NCBI GenBank assembly: GCA_947475685.1 | Contig: CANJNC010000031.1 | Span: 1-40,650 of the forward strand | Direction: 5' to 3' | Length of the DNA: 40,650 bases | Origin: Comamonadaceae bacterium | GTDB lineage: Bacteria > Pseudomonadota > Gammaproteobacteria > Burkholderiales > Burkholderiaceae_C | Shown here: in pieces, positions 1-8,305 of the stretch | Numbering within the stretch: the first letter of the stretch is position 1 | Layout of the letters: each line of letters starts with the position of its first letter | Notes under the pieces: model-generated | What the model was told of the DNA's origin: nothing | Databases searched by the model: none | Seen by the model: only the letters and a program-made list of their open reading frames with translations | Made by a program: the position numbers and the translations under genes

Positions 1-696
1 AGACATTGGAAACTCTTGCCGCTCATTGGTATCCTCATTGGGATTCAAAGCGCAGCGATTTACACCTCTGTTGCAAAGCTTCCGGTCTCCTTGGCCTTGC
101 TCACCTTCAACACCTACCCCCTTTGGACCGCGCTTTGGGCCAAGCTTTTGTACAAAAACAAACCTGAAAAAATTGTTCTGCAATTGATGCCCGTCATGCT
201 CATTGGCTTGGCGCTGGCATTGGACATCACAGGCACTGCATCTGGGCTGGGGGCCAAAGGACAGTGGGAAGTGATTGGCCTGGGCGTTGCATGCGCCTTG
301 CTCGCATCGGCCTGTTTTGGATTGGCATTGGTGCTCATACAGTTCGAAACCAAGGGGCTTGATGGCCGAGTCAGAACGGCCTCCACCATGTGGATTGTCT
401 CCTTGCTGTCATTGATTGTCACCCAAAGCTTGGGCGAGTTTCACTGGCCCGATGTATGGGATGGATGGATGGGCCTTTTGGGCCTGTGTCTTTTTTACTC
501 CAGTGGCATCACCATGATGTTCACGGTCTTGCCTCGCTTAGGCGTGGTGGGCAATTCGGCGATTTTGAATTTAGAGCCTATTTTTGCCTTGGTCATGGCT
601 TGGGTCATTTTGTCCCAATCCATCTCAGCCATTCAAATTTTGGGCGCCTTCATTGTGGTCGGTGTGGTGATACGCCTAGGGATGAGAAAAAACTAA
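1..696 (+). CDS. EamA/DMT-family permease, 5'-truncated by the window edge
   Basis: The reading frame is open to base 1, so the first part of the gene lies outside the window. A TTG at 16 could start translation but is probably internal. The visible 231 codons are mostly hydrophobic and form about seven membrane segments. There is an internal SAAIYTSVAKLPVSLA stretch and a C-terminal LNLEPIFALVMAWVIL segment followed by a glycine-rich helix, typical of the second EamA repeat of drug/metabolite exporters. Such proteins move small metabolites or amino acids across the inner membrane; the substrate cannot be read from the sequence. The stop codon directly touches the ATG of the next small gene. 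Confidence 0.85.
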   Translation, partial: RHWKLLPLIGILIGIQSAAIYTSVAKLPVSLALLTFNTYPLWTALWAKLLYKNKPEKIVLQLMPVMLIGLALALDITGTASGLGAKGQWEVIGLGVACALLASACFGLALVLIQFETKGLDGRVRTASTMWIVSLLSLIVTQSLGEFHWPDVWDGWMGLLGLCLFYSSGITMMFTVLPRLGVVGNSAILNLEPIFALVMAWVILSQSISAIQILGAFIVVGVVIRLGMRKN

Positions 697-1062
697 ATGA
701 GAGGGCCCCTTCGTTGTTCTTTCCTAGAGATGTGGTCTTTCATTGAATGTGCAGGGTTGGCATTGATGCTCTTTGCCGCCTCTCAAACGATGGCGCAAGA
801 TGCGCAGAAGTGTGCAACGCTTGCCAATATCACCAAAGAAATTGCAGAGCTCAAACAAAGAGGTCTCTCTAGAGGCGAGATCAAACAAAATTTAACCGAC
901 ATCATGAAGCTCAAAAACAATTCGCCAGACACCTTCAATGAGTGGATGCAAAACTTAGACTGGCTTTATCAACGCGACAATGTCCGCTTGACCCCCTTAC
1001 AAGTCCAAGACAAGCGGCTCAATGAATGCAAGCGCGAACACGGCATCATCGATTGGAAATGA
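697..1062 (+). CDS. small secreted/periplasmic protein of unknown function
   Basis: I do not recognise the family. The ATG follows the permease stop codon without a gap, suggesting co-transcription. A second in-frame ATG at 730 gives a more ordinary signal peptide (MWSFIECAGLALMLFAASQTMAQ read in two halves: short n-region, hydrophobic core, cleavage after TMA or AQ), so either start is possible. The mature part is about 85 residues, charged and helical, with two cysteines (one in CATLANITKEI, one near the C-terminus in NECKRE) that could form a disulfide in the periplasm. No catalytic motif is visible. No strong Shine-Dalgarno sequence precedes either start. Confidence 0.6.
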   Translation: MRGPLRCSFLEMWSFIECAGLALMLFAASQTMAQDAQKCATLANITKEIAELKQRGLSRGEIKQNLTDIMKLKNNSPDTFNEWMQNLDWLYQRDNVRLTPLQVQDKRLNECKREHGIIDWK

Positions 1063-1079
1063 TCCATTGTCCGTGGCCC

Positions 1080-2714
1080 TCAAGTCAAGTCGGCACGTTT
1101 TCTGAGCTCAAACTTTTGAATTTTTCCAGTAGATGTCTTGGGGATGTCTTCAAAGCGGAAATCTCTAGGTACTTTGTAACTGGCCAGCAACGCCTTACAG
1201 TGCTCCAACAACTCTTGGGCACTGACTTTTGAGCCGGTCTTTAACTCCACATAAGCAACAGGTGTTTCACCCCACTTTTCATCTTGCTTAGCGACCACCG
1301 CACATGCCATGACCGCAGGGTGACGGTACAAAGCATCCTCGACTTCAAGGGAGCTGATGTTTTCGCCTCCAGAGATGATGATGTCTTTGCTCCTGTCCTT
1401 GATCTTCAAATACCGATCATCCTCCATGATGGCCAAGTCACCTGTGTGAAACCAATCGCCCTCAAAAGCTTTCTGAGTTGCCTGAGGATTTTTCAAATAC
1501 CCCTTCATGACAATATTGCCCCTGAACATGATCTCACCCATCGTCTGCCCGTCGGCAGGCAAGTCCTCCATGGTATTGGAGTCCTTTAAGGTCATGCCCT
1601 CTTGCAGCATATACCTCACCCCTTGCCGCGCGTTAAGCCTGGTTTGCTCAGACAAGGTTTGAGCGGCCCAAGAGTTCCTCTTTGCTGCAACCCCGGCCGG
1701 GCCATACACTTCTGTCAAGCCGTAAACATGTGTGATATCAAAGCCGATTTTGGCCATGCCTTCAATCATGGCCGCAGGAGGTGCAGCTCCAGCGACCATC
1801 GCCTTGACCGAATGTTTAATCCCTTGTCTGAGTGACTCAGGTGCAGCCAAAATTAAATTGTGCACAATCGGAGCAGCACAGTAGTGATCCGCCTTGTGCT
1901 CAACGATGGCACGCAAGATATGCGCAGCATCAACGCGTCGCAAACAAACGTGTGTACCTCCGAGCATGGCCACGGTCCATGGGAAACACCACCCATTGCA
2001 GTGAAACATCGGCAGCGTCCACAAATACACTGGAAAATGCGGCATGGTCCAAGTGCTTGAATGGCAAACGGCGTTCAGGTACGCGCCTCGGTGGTGGGTC
2101 ACAACCCCTTTGGGATCCCCCGTCGTTCCAGAGGTGTAACTCACTGCAATGGCGTCCCATTCGTCATCTGGGCCTTCAAGGGTGCTCAAAGGCTCGTGCG
2201 CAAGGAGCAACTCCTCATACTCCCACGGCCCAAGTCTTTGACCCAAATCACGGTACTCTGAATCGCACACATCGATCACCGTCAATTCACGGTTGAATTG
2301 GCTCTTTAAAATTTTAAGGGCTTGCTCAATGGTGCTGGAAAATTCCAAGTCCGTCATCAAGACCTTGGCTTCGCAATGGTTCAGTTGCCAAGCAATCAAT
2401 TGCGCATCAAGCCGAGTATTGAGCGTGTTGAGCACCGCATTGATGGCTGGCACCGCGTAATGCGCTTCAATCATCTCTGGCGTGTTGGAGAGCATGCAGC
2501 TCACCGTCTGATTTTTACCCACACCCAGGTGCTTTAAGGCTGCACCCAATCGAGCCGAGCGCTCCCTACACTCAGACCAACTGTAGCGCCGCTGACCATG
2601 AATGACAGCGGGAAGATCTCCAAAAATCTCGGCACTTCTTTGCACAAAGCTCACAGGAGACAAGGGCACATGATTGGCTTTGTTTTTATCAAGGTCACGT
2701 TCAAAAATAGACAT
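1080..2714 (-). CDS. AMP-forming acyl-CoA synthetase (medium-chain/short-chain carboxylic acid-CoA ligase type)
   Basis: A full-length ANL-superfamily ligase of about 544 residues that would activate a carboxylic acid to its acyl-CoA via an acyl-adenylate in the cytoplasm. Visible motifs are the phosphate loop YTSGTTGDPKGVV near residue 195, the core VYGLTEVYGP, the hinge region GDWFHTGDLAIMEDDRYLKIKDRSKDII, and the C-terminal PKTSTGKIQKFELR carrying the catalytic lysine. The stretch LPMFHCNGWCFPW is typical of the AlkK/DmdB-like branch, which takes medium-chain or methylthio-propionate-type acids. GTG at 2720 is a possible start, but ATG at 2714 sits about 10 bases after GGAG and is preferred. 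The substrate is unknown. It is divergent from the ChrB-like gene across a structured gap. Confidence 0.88.
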   Translation of the reverse strand: MSIFERDLDKNKANHVPLSPVSFVQRSAEIFGDLPAVIHGQRRYSWSECRERSARLGAALKHLGVGKNQTVSCMLSNTPEMIEAHYAVPAINAVLNTLNTRLDAQLIAWQLNHCEAKVLMTDLEFSSTIEQALKILKSQFNRELTVIDVCDSEYRDLGQRLGPWEYEELLLAHEPLSTLEGPDDEWDAIAVSYTSGTTGDPKGVVTHHRGAYLNAVCHSSTWTMPHFPVYLWTLPMFHCNGWCFPWTVAMLGGTHVCLRRVDAAHILRAIVEHKADHYCAAPIVHNLILAAPESLRQGIKHSVKAMVAGAAPPAAMIEGMAKIGFDITHVYGLTEVYGPAGVAAKRNSWAAQTLSEQTRLNARQGVRYMLQEGMTLKDSNTMEDLPADGQTMGEIMFRGNIVMKGYLKNPQATQKAFEGDWFHTGDLAIMEDDRYLKIKDRSKDIIISGGENISSLEVEDALYRHPAVMACAVVAKQDEKWGETPVAYVELKTGSKVSAQELLEHCKALLASYKVPRDFRFEDIPKTSTGKIQKFELRKRADLT

Positions 2715-2775
2715 TTTCACTTAGCTCCTTTGTGGGGTAAAAATCAGCATACCGTACCTTCACTGCTTTGTCATT

Positions 2776-2848
2776 CACACCAAGGTCATTTCAGTCCTTA
2801 AGGACTGTCCGACACCCTGAAGTCTCCTTTTAAACTGGCCTTGGTGTG
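2776..2848. repeat. nested inverted repeats around palindrome CAGTCCTTAAGGACTG
   Basis: CACACCAAGG at 2776-2785 is the exact reverse complement of CCTTGGTGTG at 2839-2848. Between the arms, at 2792-2807, lies the perfect 16-base palindrome CAGTCCTTAAGGACTG. The palindrome is about 80 bases upstream of the ligase start and could be a regulator-binding site; as RNA, the two levels would form a branched structure. The function is inferred; only the symmetry is seen. Confidence 0.55.
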
Positions 2849-2916
2849 TCTTGCAACCCTATCCTTCATCAGCAACCCGGCAAGACTCAAACGACTGACG
2901 TTTTGCAGACCATCAA

Positions 2917-2942
2917 GCCACAAAACCAACTGGTTTTGTGGC
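2917..2942. repeat. 12-base inverted repeat with 2-base spacer, candidate operator
   Basis: GCCACAAAACCA at 2917-2928 and its exact reverse complement TGGTTTTGTGGC at 2931-2942 flank the dinucleotide AC. It lies about 145 bases upstream of the ChrB-like start. There is no following T-tract, so it is not a normal rho-independent terminator. A dimeric transcription factor site or cruciform-prone element is possible. Confidence 0.5.
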
Positions 2943-3087
2943 CATTGAAGGATGACTCTATACCATTTTTAAATTTAAAACCATCATGGTTAATCGTTAC
3001 ATTTCAAATCGATGGGCAAACCCTTTCAGATCAAACTGAAGTCAACAGGTTTAAAATACACCCTTATTTCTACAACTGGGAAACACC

Positions 3088-3630
3088 ATGAAATGGGTCA
3101 CACGCGATTACGTTCATTTAGACAGAATGGCTTGTATTTGGTTGATCAAACGCTTTGTCGACCGCCAGGCCACCTTTAGCTTCGTGCCCTGGGGGCAAGA
3201 AAATTCCAGAGCACCTGAGGACATCGCATTTTCAATACCCCAAACCGAACTCAGCCCACACGATGAGGGGGGAACTACTTTTCAAAAAATTCTAAGGAAA
3301 TACCAACTCCATGATCACGCACTTGAGGAGTTGGCTAGCGTGATTCAAAAAGGAGTCGATCATGTGTTACATGGCTATTGCCCTCCAAAAGAAGACACCC
3401 AAGGCCAAATTGCGGTGGGTTTGCTTGCTGTGTCTGAGGGGTTGATGATGAGCCGACTCACAGATGCAGACATCGTCGTCGCCAATACGCCAATTTACGA
3501 TGCCTTGTATGACAATTTTAAAGTCCACGGCATTGTCAAAAGAAGCGGTCAAGCCATTCCCAAAAACAATGCGCTTGGGCCTACGCTTGCCACACAATAT
3601 TTAAGAACTATTCTTCAAGACAACCCCTGA
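3088..3630 (+). CDS. ChrB C-terminal-domain (chromate resistance family) protein
   Basis: 180 residues. The start KWVTRDYVHLDRMACIWLIKRFVD matches the conserved opening of the ChrB C-terminal domain family (KWVTR..HVDRIACPWLI.RFID), and the later DVVANTPIYDALYDNF region fits the same fold. In classic chromate loci this domain follows an N-terminal regulatory part and acts beside the efflux pump ChrA. Here the domain stands alone and no ChrA-like pump is visible within the window, so a role in chromate resistance is only a family label. The ATG at 3088 begins exactly where the family homology begins. It is convergent with the SDR gene, with 14 bases between stops. Confidence 0.8.
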   Translation: MKWVTRDYVHLDRMACIWLIKRFVDRQATFSFVPWGQENSRAPEDIAFSIPQTELSPHDEGGTTFQKILRKYQLHDHALEELASVIQKGVDHVLHGYCPPKEDTQGQIAVGLLAVSEGLMMSRLTDADIVVANTPIYDALYDNFKVHGIVKRSGQAIPKNNALGPTLATQYLRTILQDNP

Positions 3631-3644
3631 TTGCACAAAACCAT

Positions 3645-4439
3645 TTAACTAAAAACCATGCCTCCATCGACATGAATGCTTTGCCCTGTCATGCCTGAGG
3701 ACTCTTCACTGGCTAAATAAAGGGCCATGCTTGAGATTTCTTGTGGCTTCATGACCCGCCCCAATGGTATTCGGGCAAGCGTTGAGCGATAAAACTCATC
3801 TTGGCTCAGACCTGCGCTTTGCGAGGCCGTGGCTTTTAAATCTTCAAGCATGGCGGTTTGGACAAAGCCAGGACAAATCGCATTGACCGTAATGGCATAC
3901 GCACCAAACTCCAAGGCCAGGCACCTCGTGAGACCAATCAAGGCATGTTTGCTTGTGTTGTATGCGCTTTGATTCTTTGACCCCCACTTGCCCGCCGTGG
4001 ACGCCATGTTGATGATTCGAGCAGCGGGGCTTTTTTGCAAAAACTCAAAGCACGCCTGAGCCATGTGCACGGCACCGTACACGTTGACGTCCATCAGTTG
4101 CTTGAAATCATCAATGCCATGTTCCATGAAAGGCTTAGAGCGATAAATTCCGGCGTTATTGACCAAGATATCGACGCGTCCAAAATGAGCCATGCAAGCG
4201 CGAGCGGCTTTGTCACAGGCCTCTTTATCGGTCACATCCAAGGCAACGATCATGACATCACTTGTTTGCATATTGAGCTGCAAAGTGAGCTCCAAAGTAA
4301 GCTCCCGTAAGGCCTCCTCCCGCCTAGAGATCAAACACAACTTGGCGCCTTCTTTGGCGAAATTTTTTGCAATCTCTTGACCAATCCCCTGACTTGCCCC
4401 AGAAATGATGGCAACTTTATTTTGTAATCTCTTTGACAC
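3645..4439 (-). CDS. short-chain dehydrogenase/reductase (3-hydroxybutyrate/3-oxoacyl reductase-like)
   Basis: 264 residues, the normal length for a classical SDR. The N-terminal NAD(P) motif is SGASQGIGQEIA (about residues 14-25). NNAG follows near residue 93, then the active-site serine in MASTAG, the YNTSKHALIGL catalytic YxxxK, and ICPGFVQTAML. The C-terminal GMTGQSIHVDGGM is standard. The layout resembles 3-hydroxybutyrate dehydrogenase or beta-ketoacyl reductases; the exact substrate cannot be fixed. The start is GTG at 4439, supported by GGGAG six bases upstream. It is divergent from the cyclase gene at 4568, so the two probably share a control region, and a joint pathway is plausible. 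Confidence 0.85.
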   Translation of the reverse strand: MSKRLQNKVAIISGASQGIGQEIAKNFAKEGAKLCLISRREEALRELTLELTLQLNMQTSDVMIVALDVTDKEACDKAARACMAHFGRVDILVNNAGIYRSKPFMEHGIDDFKQLMDVNVYGAVHMAQACFEFLQKSPAARIINMASTAGKWGSKNQSAYNTSKHALIGLTRCLALEFGAYAITVNAICPGFVQTAMLEDLKATASQSAGLSQDEFYRSTLARIPLGRVMKPQEISSMALYLASEESSGMTGQSIHVDGGMVFS

Positions 4440-4475
4440 TGGCTTCTCCCAACTCGCAATGGACTGTGGCTTAAA

Positions 4476-4502
4476 TGTAGAATGAATTATTCACCCTCTA
4501 CA
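4476..4502. promoter_or_regulatory. near-concentric inverted repeats between divergent SDR and cyclase genes
   Basis: TGTAGA (4476-4481) pairs with TCTACA (4497-4502). Almost centred inside is TGAAT-T-ATTCA (4483-4493). It lies 37-63 bases upstream of the SDR start and 66-92 bases upstream of the cyclase start, a good place for a shared operator. No cognate regulator is obvious in the adjacent genes. Confidence 0.4.
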
Positions 4503-4567
4503 CGATGACGCAAGGTGGCGTTCAACTCGGTAGAGTTTAAATAGAGAACGTCCTTCTTGGAGCACCT

Positions 4568-5365
4568 ATGAAAAGAAAATTTGTGGACTTGTCTATATTT
4601 TTAGAAAACGATGTCGTGAGCGATCCTGAGGCCTTTGCACCCAAGATTGATTACTTCACCCACGACAACACCTTCGAGCAAATTGAGCCTTTTTTCCCAG
4701 GGCTCAAAAAGAAAGACTTGCCAGACGGTGAAGGTTGGGCCGTAGAGCGAGTTCAACTCTCCACCCACAATGGCACCCATTTGGATGCGCCCTATCATTT
4801 CCACTCCACCATGGACGAGTCCTTGGGTGAGAAAAAGCCCTCGATTGCCATCGACCAAGTTCCCCTGGAGTGGTGTTTCCAACCAGGCGTGAAACTTGAT
4901 TTTCGTGCCCTACCGGATGGCTATGTCGTGACGGCCAAGGACGTAGAGGCAGAACTTAAAAGAATTGATCACACCCTCGCTCCATTGGAAATTGTGATCA
5001 TCAATACACGAGCGGGCTCTCGCTACGGGTTCAATGATTACGTCTCAAGCGGTTGTGGCATGGGCTATGAGGCCACCATGTATCTGTTACAAAGAGGCAT
5101 CAGGCTCACCGGCACCGATGCTTGGAGTTGGGACGCTCCCTTTGTACATACAGCAAAAAAATACCAAGACACCCAAAATGCAGCATTGATTTGGGAAGGC
5201 CATAAAGCCGGCAAAGACATAGGCTACTGCCATCTCGAAAAACTTCACAACTTAGAAGTTTTGCCACCCTCGGGATTTTTTATCAGTTGCTTTCCACACA
5301 AAATCCGCGGAGCCTCTGCAGGATGGACACGCGCAGTGGCTATTTTTGATGAACATCTGCACTGA
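4568..5365 (+). CDS. cyclase-family metal-dependent hydrolase (kynurenine formamidase-like fold)
   Basis: 265 residues. The diagnostic motif HNGTHLDAPYHF (about residues 67-78) supplies the His and Asp metal ligands of the cyclase/arylformamidase family (PF04199). INTRAGSRYG, GMGYEATMYLLQRGIRLTGTDAWSWD and CHLEKLHNLEVLP are further family blocks. Members hydrolyse N-formylkynurenine, isatin or cyclic amides, and others are of unknown function. Several aryl-metabolism genes lie in the window, so an aromatic amide substrate is an attractive inference, but the protein alone does not show it. The ATG is preceded by GGAG. No signal peptide is visible, so it should be cytoplasmic. Confidence 0.85.
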   Translation: MKRKFVDLSIFLENDVVSDPEAFAPKIDYFTHDNTFEQIEPFFPGLKKKDLPDGEGWAVERVQLSTHNGTHLDAPYHFHSTMDESLGEKKPSIAIDQVPLEWCFQPGVKLDFRALPDGYVVTAKDVEAELKRIDHTLAPLEIVIINTRAGSRYGFNDYVSSGCGMGYEATMYLLQRGIRLTGTDAWSWDAPFVHTAKKYQDTQNAALIWEGHKAGKDIGYCHLEKLHNLEVLPPSGFFISCFPHKIRGASAGWTRAVAIFDEHLH

Positions 5366-5392
5366 GCTCTAAACACCTCTTTGGCCCAGCGC

Positions 5393-6640
5393 TTAGCTGC
5401 TGACTTTAAGTCCTTGTTTGACCGCCGCCCTCTTGGAAAGCTCAATTTTGGCGATGGCATTGCGATGCACTTCATCGGGACCATCGACCAAGCGCACGGT
5501 GCGTTGATGGGCATAGGCCTCGGCCAGCCAAAAGTCCCCACTCACACCGGCCGCTCCATGCGCTTGGATGGCCCAATCGACCACTTTGCACGAAACATGG
5601 GGTGCCACCACTTTGATCATGGAGATCTCTGCACGCGCCTCTTTGTTGCCCACTGTGTCCATTTTATAAGCGGCCTGAAGGGTCAGTAAGCGCGCTTGAT
5701 CGATCATGCACCTGGACTCTGCGATGCGTTCATGCCAAATCGATTGACCAGACAATGGACCACCAAAGGCGACCCTAGACTGCAAGCGATCGATCATGCT
5801 CTCCAATGCACGCTCTGCCGCGCCAATGGAGCGCATGCAATGGTGAATTCGACCAGGACCTAAACGACCTTGCGCAATCTCAAAACCGCGCCCCTCGCCC
5901 AAAAGTATATTTTCAAGCGGCACGCGCACATTGTCTAAATTGATCTCCATGTGACCATGCGGTGCATCGTCATAACCAAAGACCGTGAGCGGTCGCATGA
6001 TGCTCACTCCGGGCGTCTCTCTGGGCACCAAAATCATCGATTGTTGAGTGAGTCTAGGTGCAGTGGAGTCGGTTTTTCCCATGACAATGAAGATTTTGCA
6101 ATTGGGGTTGCCCGCACCTGAGCTGTACCACTTTCGTCCATTGATCACGTAATGCGTCTTTTCTTTCACAATGCTGCATTGGATGTTTGTTGCATCAGAA
6201 GACGCAACAGACGGCTCGGTCATTAAAAATGCAGACCTCATCTCACCTTCCAACAAGGGCTCGAGCCACTGGCTCTTTTGTTCCTGTGTCGCGTACTTGG
6301 CAAAGGTCTCCATATTGCCCGTATCGGGAGCAGAGCAGTTAAACACCTCGCCTGACCACATGACTCGGCCCATGACCTCGCAAAGGGGGGCGTAATCCAA
6401 GTTACTGATGCCACCGTGTCCTTTGTAAACATGGGGTAAAAACATATTCCACAAACCGCTGGCCTTGGCTTGTTTTTTAAGTTCTTCGATCAAAGGCAAT
6501 GGCTTCCAAGCGTCTCCTTTGTCTCTTGCGGCTTGCAGCTCTTGGTGGTACCTCCCTTCGTTGGGATAGATATACTGATCAAAAAATGCATTTAAACGGG
6601 TCAACAAATCCCGCGTCTTTTCAGAGTAGTCAAATGACAT
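5393..6640 (-). CDS. acyl-CoA dehydrogenase (ACAD10/11-like branch)
   Basis: 415 residues, FAD-dependent alpha,beta-dehydrogenation of an acyl-CoA. Visible are the flavin-contacting [17 protein letters not shown] block (about residues 138-154), [17 protein letters not shown], the [13 protein letters not shown] strand, and the C-terminal [41 protein letters not shown]. In this branch, Asp/Glu near DGPDEV replaces the usual YEGT tail. It would feed electrons to ETF. The ATG at 6640 has AGGTG nine bases upstream. It is convergent with the cyclase gene (27 bases between stops). Its substrate is unknown; long or branched chains are usual for the branch. Confidence 0.88.
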   Translation of the reverse strand: MSFDYSEKTRDLLTRLNAFFDQYIYPNEGRYHQELQAARDKGDAWKPLPLIEELKKQAKASGLWNMFLPHVYKGHGGISNLDYAPLCEVMGRVMWSGEVFNCSAPDTGNMETFAKYATQEQKSQWLEPLLEGEMRSAFLMTEPSVASSDATNIQCSIVKEKTHYVINGRKWYSSGAGNPNCKIFIVMGKTDSTAPRLTQQSMILVPRETPGVSIMRPLTVFGYDDAPHGHMEINLDNVRVPLENILLGEGRGFEIAQGRLGPGRIHHCMRSIGAAERALESMIDRLQSRVAFGGPLSGQSIWHERIAESRCMIDQARLLTLQAAYKMDTVGNKEARAEISMIKVVAPHVSCKVVDWAIQAHGAAGVSGDFWLAEAYAHQRTVRLVDGPDEVHRNAIAKIELSKRAAVKQGLKVSS

Positions 6641-6735
6641 CGAAACACCTTAAATAAAAAAATGCGCCTTCATGGTGCACTGTAAAGAACAATCAACTCA
6701 AAGAAATTTAAACTCGATTTTAGCCCCAATAGACC

Positions 6736-7374
6736 TTATTTGGTGCCGTAGATACGGTCTCCCGCATCCCCCAGTCCAGGCAAAATATAGCCATGCTCGC
6801 TCAACTGCCTATCTATGGCCGCTGTATAGACGGGCACATCAGGATGTGCCTTTTGAAGTGCCAAAACACCCTCTGGACAAGTCAAGAGACACAAAAACTT
6901 GATCGAGCGAGGCTTTAACGACTTGACGCGCGCGATGGCTGAAATGGCAGAGTTACCGGTTGCAAGCATGGGGTCTAGGATGATCGCATCTCTTTCATGC
7001 ATGTGGGAGGGCATCTTGAAGTAGTATTCGATCGCCTGTAAGGACGTCGGGTCTCTATATAACCCTATATGCCCAACCCTCGCTCCAGGAACAACGCACA
7101 ATGCGCCATCCAAAATACCATTGCCAGCACGCAAAATGCTCACAAAGACCAGTTTTTTTCCATCAATGACTGGCGCCATCATGCTCTCAAGTGGCGTTTG
7201 AATGGGAACCAATTGTGTGGGCATGTCACGCGTCAACTCATAGACCATCAGCGAAGACACCTCGTTGACGAGTTGTCGAAACAAGATCGAACTGGTGTCT
7301 TTGCGTCGAATCAAGGACAACTTGTGCTGAATCAAGGGGTGATCAAGTAAGATGAGGTTTTTATCGATTTGCAT
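6736..7374 (-). CDS. upp: uracil phosphoribosyltransferase
   Basis: 212 residues, the usual length for the enzyme converting uracil plus PRPP to UMP in pyrimidine salvage. The PRPP-binding signature [11 protein letters not shown] is at about residues 132-142. The uracil-binding C-terminus [18 protein letters not shown] is complete. [22 protein letters not shown] at the N-terminus is the standard family opening. No uraA permease follows it here. The start at 7374 has no strong ribosome-binding site, but the homology begins there. A 90-base gap separates it from the upstream membrane miniprotein. Confidence 0.95.
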   Translation of the reverse strand: MQIDKNLILLDHPLIQHKLSLIRRKDTSSILFRQLVNEVSSLMVYELTRDMPTQLVPIQTPLESMMAPVIDGKKLVFVSILRAGNGILDGALCVVPGARVGHIGLYRDPTSLQAIEYYFKMPSHMHERDAIILDPMLATGNSAISAIARVKSLKPRSIKFLCLLTCPEGVLALQKAHPDVPVYTAAIDRQLSEHGYILPGLGDAGDRIYGTK

Positions 7375-7463
7375 AGGTAAAAAATGTCAATTTAAAAATC
7401 TTTTAAGACGCGCTGACATGAAAGGTTTAAGAGCCCATCCCTGCCCTTTGAGCGCACACAGGA

Positions 7464-7658
7464 TCATCCTTGGGATTCTAGAAAAACGCTTTGCACCATC
7501 GCAAACAAAAAGAATGCAAGCGTTAAGACCAAGGTGATTAAAAGACACTTAAGGCCAAGATGCTTGTAGGCTTCTCCTCGACCCAGAAAAAATAGCGCAA
7601 AGCACAAAAAACTGACCGCCAAGCCTAGAAGGAAGAAAATTCTAACAATTAAAATCAT
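7464..7658 (-). CDS. small two-helix membrane protein, translationally coupled to upstream kinase-like gene
   Basis: The preferred start is the ATG at 7658, whose ATGA overlaps the stop of the upstream P-loop gene; a TTG at 7673 would add five residues. The 64-residue product has two membrane segments: ILIVRIFFLLGLAVSFLCFALFF and, after a short charged loop GRGEAYKHLG, LKCLLITLVLTLAFFLFAMV. I do not recognise the family. The ATGA coupling suggests fixed co-expression with the P-loop protein, but no mechanism is visible. Confidence 0.6.
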   Translation of the reverse strand: MILIVRIFFLLGLAVSFLCFALFFLGRGEAYKHLGLKCLLITLVLTLAFFLFAMVQSVFLESQG

Positions 7659-8236
7659 GGTGTTGGAGTGCAAAGTGCGCTTAAGAGGACGTCGAATCGT
7701 GCCTCGCTAAACTGTGAATTATCAAACCGAAACAATTGAGGGTGCTCAGGAGGCTCGATCCTTCGCTTTTGATACGCGTCCCAATGCTCTATTTTCCATT
7801 TGTCTCTTGGATCGTTTCTTTTCTCAATTCGCCTCTTGGCTTCCTTGATCTCTAAATCTACCCAAACCACCTTGATCAGTGTTGGGCTGGGCAAGCGAAG
7901 AAATGAGGCGTCAAACAATTTCAAAGATTGAATCTCTTTTGAAAACGGTCCAACCAAAATCACATCCACATCAAGCTCTAAATTTTCTCTGGCAATGTCG
8001 ATCAAGCCTGAATATTCCCAATCTCTGAAGTTATCCAAGTAATAGGGACTGTCACGATCTTGCTCGTTGCCTGTCAATAGGCCCAAAAGGTGTGAGCTGA
8101 AAGCGCCAAAGGCGGTGTCTTTGTCTAAAAAGGTAAAGGGGTGTTGACACAGGTCCATGAGTTTGGGCATGGCCCGCTTGGCAAGCGTCGTCTTCCCCGT
8201 GCCTGAATGGCCTGCAAAAATGATTAATTTACCCAT
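7655..8236 (-). CDS. P-loop NTPase/kinase-like protein of unknown substrate
   Basis: 193 residues with a Walker A loop GHSGTGKTT (residues 9-17). An aspartate-containing strand VDVILVGPFSKEI is a likely Walker B position, and a VVWVDLEIKEAKRRIEKRNDPRDKWK segment resembles the lid and adenine-binding arginines of gluconate/shikimate-type small-molecule kinases. No DNA-binding or membrane part is present. It is best described as an AAA-like or nucleoside-monophosphate-kinase-fold phosphotransferase; the substrate is not assignable. It is the first gene of a leftward pair with the membrane miniprotein. Confidence 0.7.
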   Translation of the reverse strand: MGKLIIFAGHSGTGKTTLAKRAMPKLMDLCQHPFTFLDKDTAFGAFSSHLLGLLTGNEQDRDSPYYLDNFRDWEYSGLIDIARENLELDVDVILVGPFSKEIQSLKLFDASFLRLPSPTLIKVVWVDLEIKEAKRRIEKRNDPRDKWKIEHWDAYQKRRIEPPEHPQLFRFDNSQFSEARFDVLLSALCTPTP

Positions 8237-8305
8237 GGCAACTTGGACTTGTAGATATCTTTGTATATTAAACTGAATTCCTCGCTAATTTTATAAGCCC
8301 CCGAT

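Larger units (their letters stand above)
2715..3087. promoter_or_regulatory. divergent intergenic region, about 370 bases, with three inverted repeats
   Basis: This gap separates the leftward acyl-CoA synthetase gene from the rightward ChrB-like gene, so it must hold both promoters. I find no convincing gene: the open frame 2846-3091 is compositionally poor and runs through the repeats. It carries a long-range 10-base inverted repeat (2776-2785 with 2839-2848), a 16-base palindrome inside it (2792-2807) and a separate 12-base inverted repeat with a 2-base spacer (2917-2942). None is followed by a T-tract, so operators or leader RNA structure fit better than terminators. Confidence 0.6.

Noticed and set aside
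2846..3091. 81-codon frame with GTG start ending in an ATGA overlap with the ChrB-like gene
   Set aside because: It runs across two inverted-repeat segments, has no ribosome-binding site and its product has no protein-like pattern; intergenic DNA is more likely.
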